Of a stretch of 64,000 nucleotides of DNA, positions 27,179 to 35,806 are shown piece by piece. Origin of the DNA: DASWJZ01 sp963814905 (lineage in GTDB: Bacteria; Pseudomonadota; Alphaproteobacteria; Rhizobiales; Afifellaceae); the NCBI GenBank assembly GCA_963814905.1, contig CAWFEM010000014.1:434001-498000 (forward strand), in the 5' to 3' direction. The position numbers were made by a program, and so were the translations under genes. The notes under the pieces are model-generated. The model was not told the origin of the DNA and ran no database searches. It saw nothing but the letters and a program-made list of their open reading frames with translations. Each line of letters begins with the position of its first letter. Position 1 is the stretch's first letter.

Positions 27179-28177
27179 TCAGGCCTTTGCGGCTTTGGCT
27201 GGCTTGGCGGGCTTGGCCGGTTTGGCGGGCTTGGCCGGTTTAGAAGGCTCGGAAGGCATCGCTTCGGCTGGGCCGGCGTCCACGCGCGGGCGCAGGTTGA
27301 AATAGATCAGGATCGGCCCGCCGATGAAGATGGACGAAGCGGTGGCGACGAAGATGCCCCAGAGCATCGCCGCCGTGAACGAGCGGATGACCTCGCCGCC
27401 GAAGAAGAACAGAGCGAAGAGCGCGAGCAGCGTCGTCAGCGACGTCATGATCGTGCGCGCCAGCGTCTGGTTGGTGGCAAGATCGATGAGGTCGGAGAGC
27501 GGCATCGTCTTGTAGCGGCGCAGGAGCTCGCGGATGCGGTCGAAGATGACGACCGTATCGTTCAGCGAGTAGCCGAGAATGGTGAGGATCGCGGCGATCG
27601 AGGAAAGGTTGAAGTCGATCTGCGTCAGCGCGAAGAAGCCCATCGTCAGGATCGCGTCGTGGACGAGCGTCGCGACCGCGCCGACGGCGAACTGCCATTC
27701 GAAGCGGAACCAGATGTAGATCATGATGCCGACGATCGTGAACACGGTCGCGATCAGGCCGGTTCGCGCCAGTTCGCCCGAAACGCGGGGACCGACGACT
27801 TCGACCCGGCGGTATTCGTAGGCGTCGGAACCGAGCGTCGCCTGCACCTTCTCAACCGCGACCTGCTGCGCCGCATCGCCGCCGGGCTGCATCGCGACGC
27901 GAATCAGGACGTCGGTGGGCTCGCCGATCCCCTGCACTTCGACGTCGCCGAGGCCGAGCCCCGATATCTCGCTTCGGATCGAGGCAAGATCGGCGGGGCC
28001 CGATTTGTCGCGCACCTCGATCATCGTCCCGCCCTTGAAGTCGATGCCCTCGTTGAGCCCGACCGTGAAGAGCAGCACGAACGACAGAACGACGAGGATG
28101 AGCGAGATCGGCGTGCGGATCTTCGCAAGCCGCATGAACGGGATGTGGGTGTCGTCCGGGACGATGCGAAGCGGCAT
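27179..28177 (-). CDS. secF: protein translocase subunit SecF
   Basis: A 332-residue integral membrane protein with six predicted helices. The first is near residue 20 (ISLILVVLSFVLLFTVGLNEGIDFKGG contains the conserved DFKGG). A large periplasmic loop follows, then helices from about 138 with VHDAILTMGFFAL and LGYSLNDTVVIFDRIREL. SecF works with SecD and YajC to drive proton-motive-force-dependent late export. The C-terminus ends in a run of KPA units. It starts 9 bases after the secD stop. Confidence 0.95.
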   Translation of the reverse strand: MPLRIVPDDTHIPFMRLAKIRTPISLILVVLSFVLLFTVGLNEGIDFKGGTMIEVRDKSGPADLASIRSEISGLGLGDVEVQGIGEPTDVLIRVAMQPGGDAAQQVAVEKVQATLGSDAYEYRRVEVVGPRVSGELARTGLIATVFTIVGIMIYIWFRFEWQFAVGAVATLVHDAILTMGFFALTQIDFNLSSIAAILTILGYSLNDTVVIFDRIRELLRRYKTMPLSDLIDLATNQTLARTIMTSLTTLLALFALFFFGGEVIRSFTAAMLWGIFVATASSIFIGGPILIYFNLRPRVDAGPAEAMPSEPSKPAKPAKPAKPAKPAKAAKA

Positions 28178-28186
28178 GGCGAGACC

Positions 28187-29782
28187 CTAGAGCGGAACGG
28201 TTTTCGGGCGCGTATAGCGCACCCAGGTGGCCACCATCAGCCGCGTCATCAGATAGGCGGTGAAGAGCGTCGAGATGATGCCGATGGCGAAGGCGACGGC
28301 AAAGCCGCGGATCGGCCCGGAGCCGAGCGCGAAAAGCGCGAGCGCGGCGATGAGCGCCGTCAAATGCGAGTCGATGATCGTCGCGAAAGCGCGGGAGAAG
28401 CCGGTCTCGAAGGACGAGATGGTGGAGCGGCCGAGGTGGTACTCTTCCCGCATGCGCTCGTAGATCAGGACGTTGGCGTCGACCGCCATGCCCATCGTCA
28501 GCACGATGCCGGCGATGCCGGGGAGCGTCAATGTCGCGCCTGTCAGCGTGATGATGCCGAACATCAGGAACGTGTTCACGATCATGGCCAGGTCGGCGAT
28601 GAGCCCGAGAACGCCGTATGTGACGGACATGAAGATGACCACGGCGACGAGCGCCACCATCGCGGCGATCCCGCCGGCGCGGATGGAATCCTGACCGAGG
28701 CTTGGGCCGACCGTGCGCTCCTCCACGATCGTCAGGTCGGCGGGGAGCGCGCCGGCGCGCAGGAGCACGGAGAGGTTCTGCGCGCTCTCCACCGTGAAGC
28801 TTCCCTGGATCAGCCCCGACCCGCCGAGGATCGCGTCGCGGATCACCGGCGCGGTGATGTATTTGTCGTCGAGCACGACGGCGAAGCGGCGGCCGACATT
28901 CTGCTGCGTCACGTCGGCGAAAATCCGCGCCCCGCGCGTATTGAAGCGGAAGTTGACGATCGGCTCGCCGGTCTGCGGATGGAAGGCGGGCTGCGCGTCG
29001 GCAAGATCGTCGCCGGTGAGGAGTGCGCGCGTCTCCACCATGACCGGCGGCTCGCCCGCCTCCGCCGATTGAACAAGCTCGCAACCCGGCGGCGGCGTGA
29101 CACCGTCGGTGGAGCGCTCGGTGCACTCCATGTGGAAGGTCATCCGCGCCGTCTGGCCGAGAATCTGCTTGAGCTGCGCGGTATCCTGCAAGCCCGGCAC
29201 CTGCACCAGGATGCGGTCGCTTCCCTGCGCCTGGATGGAGGGCTCGGTCGTGCCGAGCGCGTTCAGGCGCCGATCCAGGACCTGCACGCTCTGTGTAACG
29301 GCGGCGCGCATCCGCGCCTCGATGCCATCGTCGGTCAGCGTCGCGGTGATGCGGTCGCCGTCTTGCGTGAGCTCCACCTCGCGCAGCGCGCCCTGCCCGA
29401 ACAGCCCCGACTGCACCGGCGCCGCGAGCGGGTCGAGCGCGGTCATCGCCTTTTCAGCATCGGCGGAATCGCGCAGCGTAAAAGAGACGGCAGAGCCGCG
29501 CGCGCCGAGATTGCGGTAGCCGATGTGCTGCTCGCGCAGCGACTGCCGGACGTCGCCTTCCAGGGTGCCGACGCGATCCTTGACGAGGCTGTCGCGATCG
29601 ACCTCAAGAAGCAGGTGCGCGCCGCCGCGAAGGTCGAGCCCGAGCACGATCTGCCGCTTGGGCAGGAAGGAAGGCCAGGACGCGACGGTCTCGGCGGAGA
29701 AGAAGTTCGGAATGCAGGCAACGATGCCGGCCAATGCGACGAACAGGATGAGCGCGATCTTCCAGCGCTGGAAATAGAGCAT
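28187..29782 (-). CDS. secD: protein translocase subunit SecD
   Basis: A 531-residue SecD. The conserved GLDLRGGAHLLLEVD is near residues 49-63, followed by the large periplasmic P1 domain (about 70-330) and a C-terminal block of five membrane helices with MGMAVDANVLIYERMREE and FETGFSRAFATI, the family signatures. It forms the SecDF complex in the inner membrane. The order yajC-secD-secF is standard; yajC lies 36 bases upstream. Confidence 0.95.
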   Translation of the reverse strand: MLYFQRWKIALILFVALAGIVACIPNFFSAETVASWPSFLPKRQIVLGLDLRGGAHLLLEVDRDSLVKDRVGTLEGDVRQSLREQHIGYRNLGARGSAVSFTLRDSADAEKAMTALDPLAAPVQSGLFGQGALREVELTQDGDRITATLTDDGIEARMRAAVTQSVQVLDRRLNALGTTEPSIQAQGSDRILVQVPGLQDTAQLKQILGQTARMTFHMECTERSTDGVTPPPGCELVQSAEAGEPPVMVETRALLTGDDLADAQPAFHPQTGEPIVNFRFNTRGARIFADVTQQNVGRRFAVVLDDKYITAPVIRDAILGGSGLIQGSFTVESAQNLSVLLRAGALPADLTIVEERTVGPSLGQDSIRAGGIAAMVALVAVVIFMSVTYGVLGLIADLAMIVNTFLMFGIITLTGATLTLPGIAGIVLTMGMAVDANVLIYERMREEYHLGRSTISSFETGFSRAFATIIDSHLTALIAALALFALGSGPIRGFAVAFAIGIISTLFTAYLMTRLMVATWVRYTRPKTVPL

Positions 29783-29818
29783 CTTGGTTGATCTTTCGGG
29801 CCGCGAATTGTCTCCGCG

Positions 29819-30154
29819 CTAGTTCGAGTTGGAGGCCACCGGCTCCGCTTTCGCCCTCACCTCGGCGATGAGACTGCGCATCGCACGCACCTTGACGCCT
29901 TCCGCGATCTGCAGCTCGACCTCTTTGTCGTCGACAACCTTGGTCACCTTGCCGACGATGCCGCCGTTGGTCACCACGGTGTCACCGCGGCGGATCGCCT
30001 TCAGCATCTCCTCGCGCCGCTTCTGAGTTTGACGCTGCGGGCGCAGGATTAGGAAGTACATTATGACGAAAATGAGCGCGAACGGCAGCAGCGTCGTCAG
30101 CATGTCGATACCGCCGCCGCCGGCGGTCTGCGCAAAGGCCGGAGTGACCCACAT
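29819..30154 (-). CDS. yajC: preprotein translocase subunit YajC
   Basis: A 111-residue protein with one membrane helix (about residues 19-38, LTTLLPFALIFVIMYFLIL), followed by RPQRQTQKRREEMLKAIRRGD and VVTNGGIVGKVTKV, the YajC signature. It is the accessory subunit of the SecDF complex. It is the first of the yajC-secD-secF operon and is divergent from a DUF815 ATPase gene; about 185 bases lie between their starts. Confidence 0.95.
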   Translation of the reverse strand: MWVTPAFAQTAGGGGIDMLTTLLPFALIFVIMYFLILRPQRQTQKRREEMLKAIRRGDTVVTNGGIVGKVTKVVDDKEVELQIAEGVKVRAMRSLIAEVRAKAEPVASNSN

Positions 30155-30340
30155 AAAGGCCGATCTTCCCTCAAAAAGCGGGCCGCGGCCCTTTTGAATT
30201 CGCGCGGACTATAGTCAGGCAACCGCCCATTGCAACTGGAGAGGCGTGGCAAAGGACGCCCCTTTGCCGCACCCGCCGGGCGTGATATCGCGCCAATAGC
30301 CGAGCTTTGGGAGCGGTCCTTGCAAGAAAGCTTCAACCCG

Positions 30341-31195
30341 ATGCACGATCTTCTTGAGCGCATCGCCAGGGCGCTCGAGCGGCTGGCGCCGGCCGGTCCG
30401 GGCGCTGCCGACTTCGATTCGGCCGAGGCGTTCGTGTGGCAGGCCGATCCGCCGCATCTGAAGCCCGTCCCCCGCGTTAACCGTGTTGAGCTGCCGCTTC
30501 TGAAAGGGATCGATCGCTCGCGCGACATCCTGATCGAGAACACGACCCGCTTCGCCGCCGGTTATCCGGCCAACAATGCGCTTCTGTGGGGCGCGCGCGG
30601 CATGGGCAAGAGCTCGCTCGTCAAGGCGACGCATGCCGCGGTCGCCGCCGCGCTGCCGCAAGGTGCCGCGCCGCTCAAGCTGATCGAGATCCACCGCGAG
30701 GATATCGAGACGCTGCCGGCGCTGATGGGGCTCCTGCGCGGGCGGGCGGAGCGCTTCATCCTCTTCTGCGACGATCTTTCGTTCGACGCCGGCGACGCCT
30801 CCTATAAGTCGCTGAAGGCGGCACTCGACGGTGGCGTGGAAGGGCGGCCCGACAACGTCGTCTTCTATGCGACCTCCAACCGCCGCCATCTGCTGCCGCG
30901 CGACATGCTGGAGAACGAGCGCTCCACTGCCATCAATCCGTCGGACGCGGTGCAGGAGAAGGTCTCGCTATCGGATCGCTTCGGGCTCTGGCTCGGCTTC
31001 CACAATTGCAGCCAGGACGAATACCTCGCCATGGTGACGGGCTACGTGGAGCATTTCGGCATTCCCGCCGCGGAGGAGGAATGGCGTCCCGAAGCGCTCG
31101 AATGGGCGACCACGCGCGGCAGCCGCTCCGGCCGCGTCGCGTGGCAGTTCGTTCAGGATCTCGCCGGGAGGAAAGGCGTCAGGCTGGAGGGCTGA
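30341..31195 (+). CDS. DUF815-family AAA-like ATPase
   Basis: A 284-residue P-loop ATPase. The Walker A is WGARGMGKSSLVK near residues 83-95 and the Walker B FILFCDDLSFD near 144-154, followed by VFYATSNRRHLLPRDM, a sensor-1-like segment, and SLSDRFGLWLGFHNC. It has the shape of the DUF815 family, single-domain ATPases of unknown client. ATG 30341 with AAGAAAG upstream fits; the frame extends to 30230. It is transcribed away from the yajC operon. Confidence 0.78.
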   Translation: MHDLLERIARALERLAPAGPGAADFDSAEAFVWQADPPHLKPVPRVNRVELPLLKGIDRSRDILIENTTRFAAGYPANNALLWGARGMGKSSLVKATHAAVAAALPQGAAPLKLIEIHREDIETLPALMGLLRGRAERFILFCDDLSFDAGDASYKSLKAALDGGVEGRPDNVVFYATSNRRHLLPRDMLENERSTAINPSDAVQEKVSLSDRFGLWLGFHNCSQDEYLAMVTGYVEHFGIPAAEEEWRPEALEWATTRGSRSGRVAWQFVQDLAGRKGVRLEG

Positions 31196-31209
31196 AAGCC
31201 CCTATCGTC

Positions 31210-31304
31210 ATGCCCGGACAGGTGGCTCCGGGCATCCATTCCGTACTCTTCAGATACGCTCAGCCAGGGAATGGGTTGCCGAACCGCTGCCCGGCAATGA
31301 CGAC
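31210..31304. repeat. REP-like repeat after the DUF815 gene
   Basis: ATGCCCGGA (31210-31218) and TCCGGGCAT (31227-31235) form a 9-bp stem, followed by CCATTCC and later GCCCGGCAATGACGAC. The GTCATGCCCGGAC ... CGGGCATCCA pattern recurs at 8754-8772 and, in shorter form, at 34958-34976. It lies between the DUF815 gene and the convergent lytM gene and lacks a T-run. Confidence 0.5.
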
Positions 31305-31325
31305 AGGGCTGAACTCAATCCACGC

Positions 31326-32522
31326 TCAGGTTTCCGTCAGGTGCTTCAGCGGATCGACCGGCGAAGCGTCCTTCCTGAGCTCGAAATGCACCTGCGGTGT
31401 GGTCACGCCGCCCGACATGCCGGAGAGCGCGATCACCTGCCCGCGCTTCACCGGGTCGCCGCGCTTCACTTCCAGCTTGCTGTTGTGGGCGTAGGCGGAG
31501 ACCCAGCCGTTCGAATGGCGGATCAGCACGAGGTTGCCGTAGCTCTTCAGCTCGTTGCCGGCATAGATGACCGTGCCATCCTCGGCGGCCTTGACGGAGG
31601 TGCCTTCCGGCACCGCGAGGTTGATGCCGTCATTGCGCTCGCCGTCCGCCTTCTTGCCGAAGCCGGAGATGATGCGTCCGCGCACCGGCCAGCGGAAACC
31701 GGCCGTCGCGGCGACCTGCGGCGCGGCAGGCGCCATCGATCCGGCCGCTCCAGTCTGCGGCGCAACCGCCACCTGCTGCTGCGCGCGCGCCGGGGCAGAC
31801 GCCGGTTCTGCGGCGGCGATGGGTACTTCCGGCATGCGCGCGGCAGGCGCCGCCGCCGGCACGTCGTTGGGATTGAGGCTGGCAAGCTGCACGTTAGGCT
31901 GCCGTGCGCCGCCGGCGCCCGGAATGACCATCCGCTGGCCGAGGCGCACCGTGGTCGAGCCGCCATTCGCCGCGGCCAGCTGATCGACCGTGATGCCGTA
32001 GCGCTGCGAGATGTTCCAGGCGGTGTCGCCGGACTGGACGAGATGCGTCGTGCCTGCACCGCTCGGCGCGTGGCGCTCGATGTGCGCGGCCTGCTGACCA
32101 AGCGTGGTCGGCGGCGCGCCGCGCTGCTGCGACCTGGGCGAAGACGGCGCGGAGGCGAGCTGCGTCGGTTCGCCGGTCGCGGCGTAGGCCTGCGGCGGGA
32201 TGTAAGGCTGCGGTCCCGGCCCCGAGGCTCCGTAGCCGGGCTGCGCGCTCGCATATTGCGGCGCGGCGGCTGAGCCTGGCGGCGGCGGCAGGTCGTTACC
32301 CTGCACCCCGGCCGCCGAGCCGTAATAGGTATTGCCGAGCGGCGACTGTGTGCTGGAGATGATCTGCTTCTGGTTGTTGGTCGATCCGGTAAAGACCGGC
32401 GAGCGCAGCGAACCGAGGTTGCTGCATGCGCCCAGGCCCGCAAGAAGCGCGACCAGGCTGAGCTTGGTGGCCAGCGTGATGGATCGGGCGGTTGAACTGG
32501 AAACCGTGTGCACGGTGCGCAT
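31326..32522 (-). CDS. LysM plus LytM (M23) lipoprotein, NlpD-like, apparently non-catalytic
   Basis: A 398-residue protein. The N-terminus is a lipoprotein signal with lipobox LLAGLGAC (Cys at residue 33). A Pro/Ala/Gln-rich linker follows, then one LysM domain (HLVQSGDTAWNISQRYGITVDQLAAAN, about 155-200), a second low-complexity linker, and a C-terminal M23/LytM domain from about 270. The zinc-binding HxxxD motif reads NDGIN, losing both ligands, while HFELR is kept. That matches the degenerate LytM domains of NlpD/EnvC-type amidase activators rather than an active endopeptidase. It belongs to the conserved division-secretion cluster. Confidence 0.8.
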   Translation of the reverse strand: MRTVHTVSSSTARSITLATKLSLVALLAGLGACSNLGSLRSPVFTGSTNNQKQIISSTQSPLGNTYYGSAAGVQGNDLPPPPGSAAAPQYASAQPGYGASGPGPQPYIPPQAYAATGEPTQLASAPSSPRSQQRGAPPTTLGQQAAHIERHAPSGAGTTHLVQSGDTAWNISQRYGITVDQLAAANGGSTTVRLGQRMVIPGAGGARQPNVQLASLNPNDVPAAAPAARMPEVPIAAAEPASAPARAQQQVAVAPQTGAAGSMAPAAPQVAATAGFRWPVRGRIISGFGKKADGERNDGINLAVPEGTSVKAAEDGTVIYAGNELKSYGNLVLIRHSNGWVSAYAHNSKLEVKRGDPVKRGQVIALSGMSGGVTTPQVHFELRKDASPVDPLKHLTET

Positions 32523-32586
32523 CCCCTTACTCGGAACTGAAAGAAGGTCTTGTTCCGATTAAAGGCGAGGCAGGGTTGATAACGGG

Positions 32587-33273
32587 TTAAAGGTTTTGCG
32601 CCGGACCGGGAACGATCGCGGAAAAACGTGCCGGACCGAGGTCGCGCGTGTCGATTTGGTGGCCGATGCGCTGGAAGAGCGTCAGCCGCTGCGGTCCCCT
32701 CTCCGCCCCGATGGGCGCGACGAGGATGCCGCTCTCGGTGAGCTGGACGATGAGTTTTCCGGGCGGTTCGGGGCATGCCGCGCCGACCAGGATGCGGTCG
32801 AAGGGAGCTTGCGTGCGCCATCCGACGAGGCCGTCGCCGACCAGCGTGCTGATATTGCGGATGCCGAGCATCTGAAAGCGCTTCTCCGCCGCGCGCGTCA
32901 GCGTGCGGAAGCGCTCGATCGTCGTCACCCGGCGCGCGAGCTGCGCCAGAACGGCGGTGTGGTAGCCGGAGCCGGTGCCGACCTCGAGCACCGCGTGACG
33001 GTCGGAAAGGTCGAGCGCCGCCGTCATCATCCCCACCACGGACGGCGCGGAGAGGGTCTGGCCGCAGGCGATCGGGATGATGTGATCGGCATAGGCGCGT
33101 GCGGAATATTCCTCCGGCACGAAGAGCGAGCGCGGCACCGTCTCGATGGCGCGCAGGACATCGCGGTCGGCGACACCGAGCCCGCGCAGCTTCAGAACAA
33201 GCGCGGCCGCCTGGAACCGCGCGCCCTCGTCTTCCTGGAAGACCTGTTCTGTCAGTGCGGGATCGGCGCTCAT
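32587..33273 (-). CDS. pcm: protein-L-isoaspartate O-methyltransferase
   Basis: A 228-residue PCMT. SAM-binding motif I is VLEVGTGSGYHTAVLAQLA, with VTTIERF as the acidic strand and GDGLVGW as motif II; the start MSADPALTEQVFQ and FVPEEYSARAYADHIIPIACGQTLSAP are typical. It methylates isoaspartyl residues of aged proteins. In Hyphomicrobiales pcm is usually preceded by surE and serS; here surE is missing and a palindromic repeat lies upstream. Confidence 0.92.
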   Translation of the reverse strand: MSADPALTEQVFQEDEGARFQAAALVLKLRGLGVADRDVLRAIETVPRSLFVPEEYSARAYADHIIPIACGQTLSAPSVVGMMTAALDLSDRHAVLEVGTGSGYHTAVLAQLARRVTTIERFRTLTRAAEKRFQMLGIRNISTLVGDGLVGWRTQAPFDRILVGAACPEPPGKLIVQLTESGILVAPIGAERGPQRLTLFQRIGHQIDTRDLGPARFSAIVPGPAQNL

Positions 33274-33347
33274 CCCCGCGACAATGCCGCAGGATGGTTA
33301 AAAGAGGGCTTCGGTGAAGTCCTGGAGCGGGAACTCGGACGAAGGTT

Positions 33348-33419
33348 CTGCGTGCTTCGAGGCTCGCCCTTCGCACGCTCAGGGCGAGCACCTCAAGGCG
33401 CGAGCCTCGAAGGACGCAG
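33348..33419. repeat. nested palindromic repeat in place of surE
   Basis: A 20-base inverted repeat closes the element (CTGCGTGCTTCGAGGCTCGC at 33348-33367 and its complement with one mismatch at 33400-33419). Inside, GCTCGCCCT (33362-33370) pairs with AGGGCGAGC (33381-33389). Its CCTCAAGGCGCGAGCCTCGAAGG core resembles part of the element downstream of uvrA. It occupies the gap between serS and pcm. Confidence 0.7.
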
Positions 33420-33435
33420 GGCAGTCCGTGCAGGC

Positions 33436-34907
33436 TCAGGCCTCGATCTTCTCCACGCCGCGCATGTAGGGGCGGAGCGCGTCGGGCACGGTGATCGAGC
33501 CGTCCTCGTTCTGATAAGTCTCCATGACCGCGATCAGCGCGCGGCCGACGGCGACGCCGGAGCCGTTCAGCGTGTGGACGAAGCGCGGCTGCTTGTCGGC
33601 TCTTGCCCTTGAAGCGCGCCTGCCATCCGCCGCGCCTGGAAATCGCCGCAGACGGAGCAGGAGGAGATTTCGCGGAACGCCTTCTGCCCCGGCAGCCAGA
33701 CTTCCAGGTCGTAGGTCTTCTGCGCGCCGAAACCCATGTCGCCGGTGGAAAGCACCATGACGCGATAGGCGAGGTCGAGCCGCTTCAAGCACCTCCTCCG
33801 CGCACACCGTCATGCGCTCGTGCTCCTCGAGGCTCTTCTCCGGCGTGGTGATGGAGACGAGCTCGACCTTGTCGAACTGGTGCTGGCGCAGCATGCCGCG
33901 CGTGTCGCGCCCGGCCGAGCCCGCCTCGGAGCGGAAGCACGGGGTGAGCGCGGTGAAGCGCAGTGGTAGCTCGTCTTCGGAAAGGATCGACTCGCGCACG
34001 AGGTTGGTGAGCGGGACTTCGGCGGTCGGGATGAGCCAGAGGCGCTCTTTACTCACAAGGTATTCATTCAGCGCATGAAGCCCTTTCGTGTTAAAGTTCC
34101 AGGTCTTGAACTCGGCATGTTCCGCAATGGGCGGATTCCTGGTGAGTGGAACTTCTTCTAGAAGTTCATCGCGCTCGCCCAACAATCTATAGAAGCCGAC
34201 TAGCTCGTCATCGTCGACCGCGCCATGGGTCGGCGAACAATGTCCTCTGCGAACTTCGGCAGCTGCCCCGTTCCGAACAGCACGTCGTCCTTCACCAACA
34301 GCGGCGGCTGCACCTCCGTGTAGCCGTGCTCCTCGGTGTGCAGGTCGAGCATGAACTGGCCGAGCGCGCGCTCCATGCGCGCGAGCCCCTTCTTCAGCAC
34401 CACGAAGCGCGCGCCGGAAAGTTTTGCCGCCGTCTCGAAGTCCATCTGGCCGAGCGCCTCGCCCAGCTCGAAATGCTCCTTCGCCGAATTCAACTGGCGC
34501 GGCTCGCCCCATGTGCGCGCCTCGACATTGGCGCTCTCGTCGGGGCCGACCGGCACGTCGTCGAGCGGCACGTTGGGGATCGTCGCGAGCGCGTCGTTGA
34601 GCGCCTTCTCCGCCGCCCGCTCCTCCTCCTGCGCGGCGGCCATGGCGTCCTTCAGCGCCGCCACCTCGCCCATCAAGGATTCCGCCAGCGGAATGTCCTT
34701 CGCCGCCTTCGCCTGGCCGATCTCCTTCGACACGGCGTTGCGGCGCGTCTGCATCTCCTGCAGTTTCGCGACCGCCGTCCGCCGCGCCTCGTCGGCGACG
34801 ATCAGCGCGTTCACCTGGCGCTCGGCCGCGGCCGACTCCTCGCCGCGCTTCTGGAGCGCTTCAACGAGCGTCTGGGGATTCTCGCGGATCCAACGGATGT
34901 CGAGCAT
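33436..34907 (-). pseudogene. serS: seryl-tRNA synthetase gene, disrupted as given
   Basis: The N-terminal coiled-coil arm (MLDIRWIRENPQTLVEALQK) and the block up to FGTGQLPKFAED are intact. Then about 200 bases (34039-34241) do not fit SerRS, after which WLIPTAEVPLTNLV and FRSEAGSAGRDTRGMLRQHQF resume. Three single-base insertions near 33787, 33621 and 33601 break motif-2/3 sequence; the missing part (VMVLSTGDMGFGAQKTYDLE) is in another frame, and PRFVHTLNGSGVAVGRAL ends normally. A serS gene is essential. So either these are sequencing or assembly errors with a disputed insert, or another serS exists outside the window. Confidence 0.85.
34039..34241 (-). other. non-homologous segment inside serS
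   Basis: Between FAED and the LWLIPTAEV region the normal linker is only about 6-8 residues, so roughly 180 of these 203 bases are extra. GC looks lower than in the flanks. One minus-strand frame is open through it and reads DDDELVGFYRLLGERDELL and later KTWNFNTKGLHALNEYLV, which I cannot assign to a family. It could be an insertion or a misassembly. Confidence 0.6.
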
Positions 34908-34957
34908 GGTTCGCCCTGGGGAACGGTCGAGGCGGCGTGACGGGTAACGGAATGGGT

Positions 34958-34976
34958 GCCCGGGTCAAGCCCGGGC
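34958..34976. repeat. short GC palindrome between serS and tatC
   Basis: GCCCGGG (34958-34964) and CCCGGGC (34970-34976) form a 7-bp stem with the loop TCAAG. This CCCGGGTCAAGCCCGGG core is common in intergenic repeats of Rhizobiales, as I recall. No T-run follows. Confidence 0.4.
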
Positions 34977-34981
34977 CGCCT

Positions 34982-35806
34982 TCAGGCTCCCGCCGCGTCG
35001 GCGGCTTCGCGCTGTTCGCGCGCCGCGCGCCGCGATCTCTCGATGTAGCGCACCGCGACGATCGAAATCTCGTAGAGCGCGATCGTCGGCAGCGCCAGGC
35101 TGATCTGGCTGATCGGATCGGGCGGCGTCAGCACGGCGGCGACGACGAAGGAGGCCACGATCGCCCATTTGCGCTTACTGGTCAGCGTCTGCGTCGTGAT
35201 GATCCCGGCGCGCGCCAGAAGCGACATGATGACCGGAAGCTGGAACACGAGGCCGAACGCGAAGATCAGCGTCATGATCAGCCCGAGATATTCGTTCACC
35301 TTGGGAAGCAGCTCGATCGACGCCTTCCCCTGCCCGCCGTGCTGCTCCATCGACAGGAAGAACCGCAGCGCCAGCGGCATGACGCCGAAATAGACGAGCA
35401 TCGCGCCGAGCGCGAACAGGATGGGCGTGGCGATCAGGAACGGCAGGAAGGCCTTGCGCTCGTTCTTGTAGAGACCGGGCGCGACGAATTTATAGATCTG
35501 GTTGGCGATGATCGGGAACGCCAGGAACAGCGCCCCGAAGAGCGCCAGCTTCATCTGCGTGAAGAAGTACTCCTGTGGCGCGGTGTAGATCAGCTTGATC
35601 TCGCGCAGCGGCCCGGCGGCGCGCTCGTAGGGGATCACCAGGATGTTGAAGATGTCGCTGGCGAAGAAGAAGCAGACGAGGAATGCGATGAAGATCGCGA
35701 TCACGGCGCGCAGGAGCCGCTGGCGCAGCTCGATCAGGTGCTCGATCAGCGGCGCCTTCGATGCTTCGATCTCGTCGACCTCTTCGGTCGCGTCCTTCTC
35801 GCTCAC
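34982..35806 (-). CDS. tatC: Sec-independent protein translocase TatC
   Basis: A 274-residue TatC with six predicted membrane helices. Family signatures are LIEHLIELRQRLLRA near the N-terminus, FFFASDIFNILVIPYE, and the central FIGF-like TYTAP/EYFFTQMKLALFGALFLAFPII region, followed by FGVMPLALRFFLS. It binds twin-arginine signal peptides and recruits TatA. Its start overlaps the tatB stop by four bases. Confidence 0.95.
   Translation of the reverse strand: MSEKDATEEVDEIEASKAPLIEHLIELRQRLLRAVIAIFIAFLVCFFFASDIFNILVIPYERAAGPLREIKLIYTAPQEYFFTQMKLALFGALFLAFPIIANQIYKFVAPGLYKNERKAFLPFLIATPILFALGAMLVYFGVMPLALRFFLSMEQHGGQGKASIELLPKVNEYLGLIMTLIFAFGLVFQLPVIMSLLARAGIITTQTLTSKRKWAIVASFVVAAVLTPPDPISQISLALPTIALYEISIVAVRYIERSRRAAREQREAADAAGA

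Noticed and set aside
27659..29791. Plus-strand frame of 710 codons over secD/secF
   Set aside because: Antisense to the intact secD and secF; composition (Arg, Asp, Gly, Ala rich) is typical of shadow frames.
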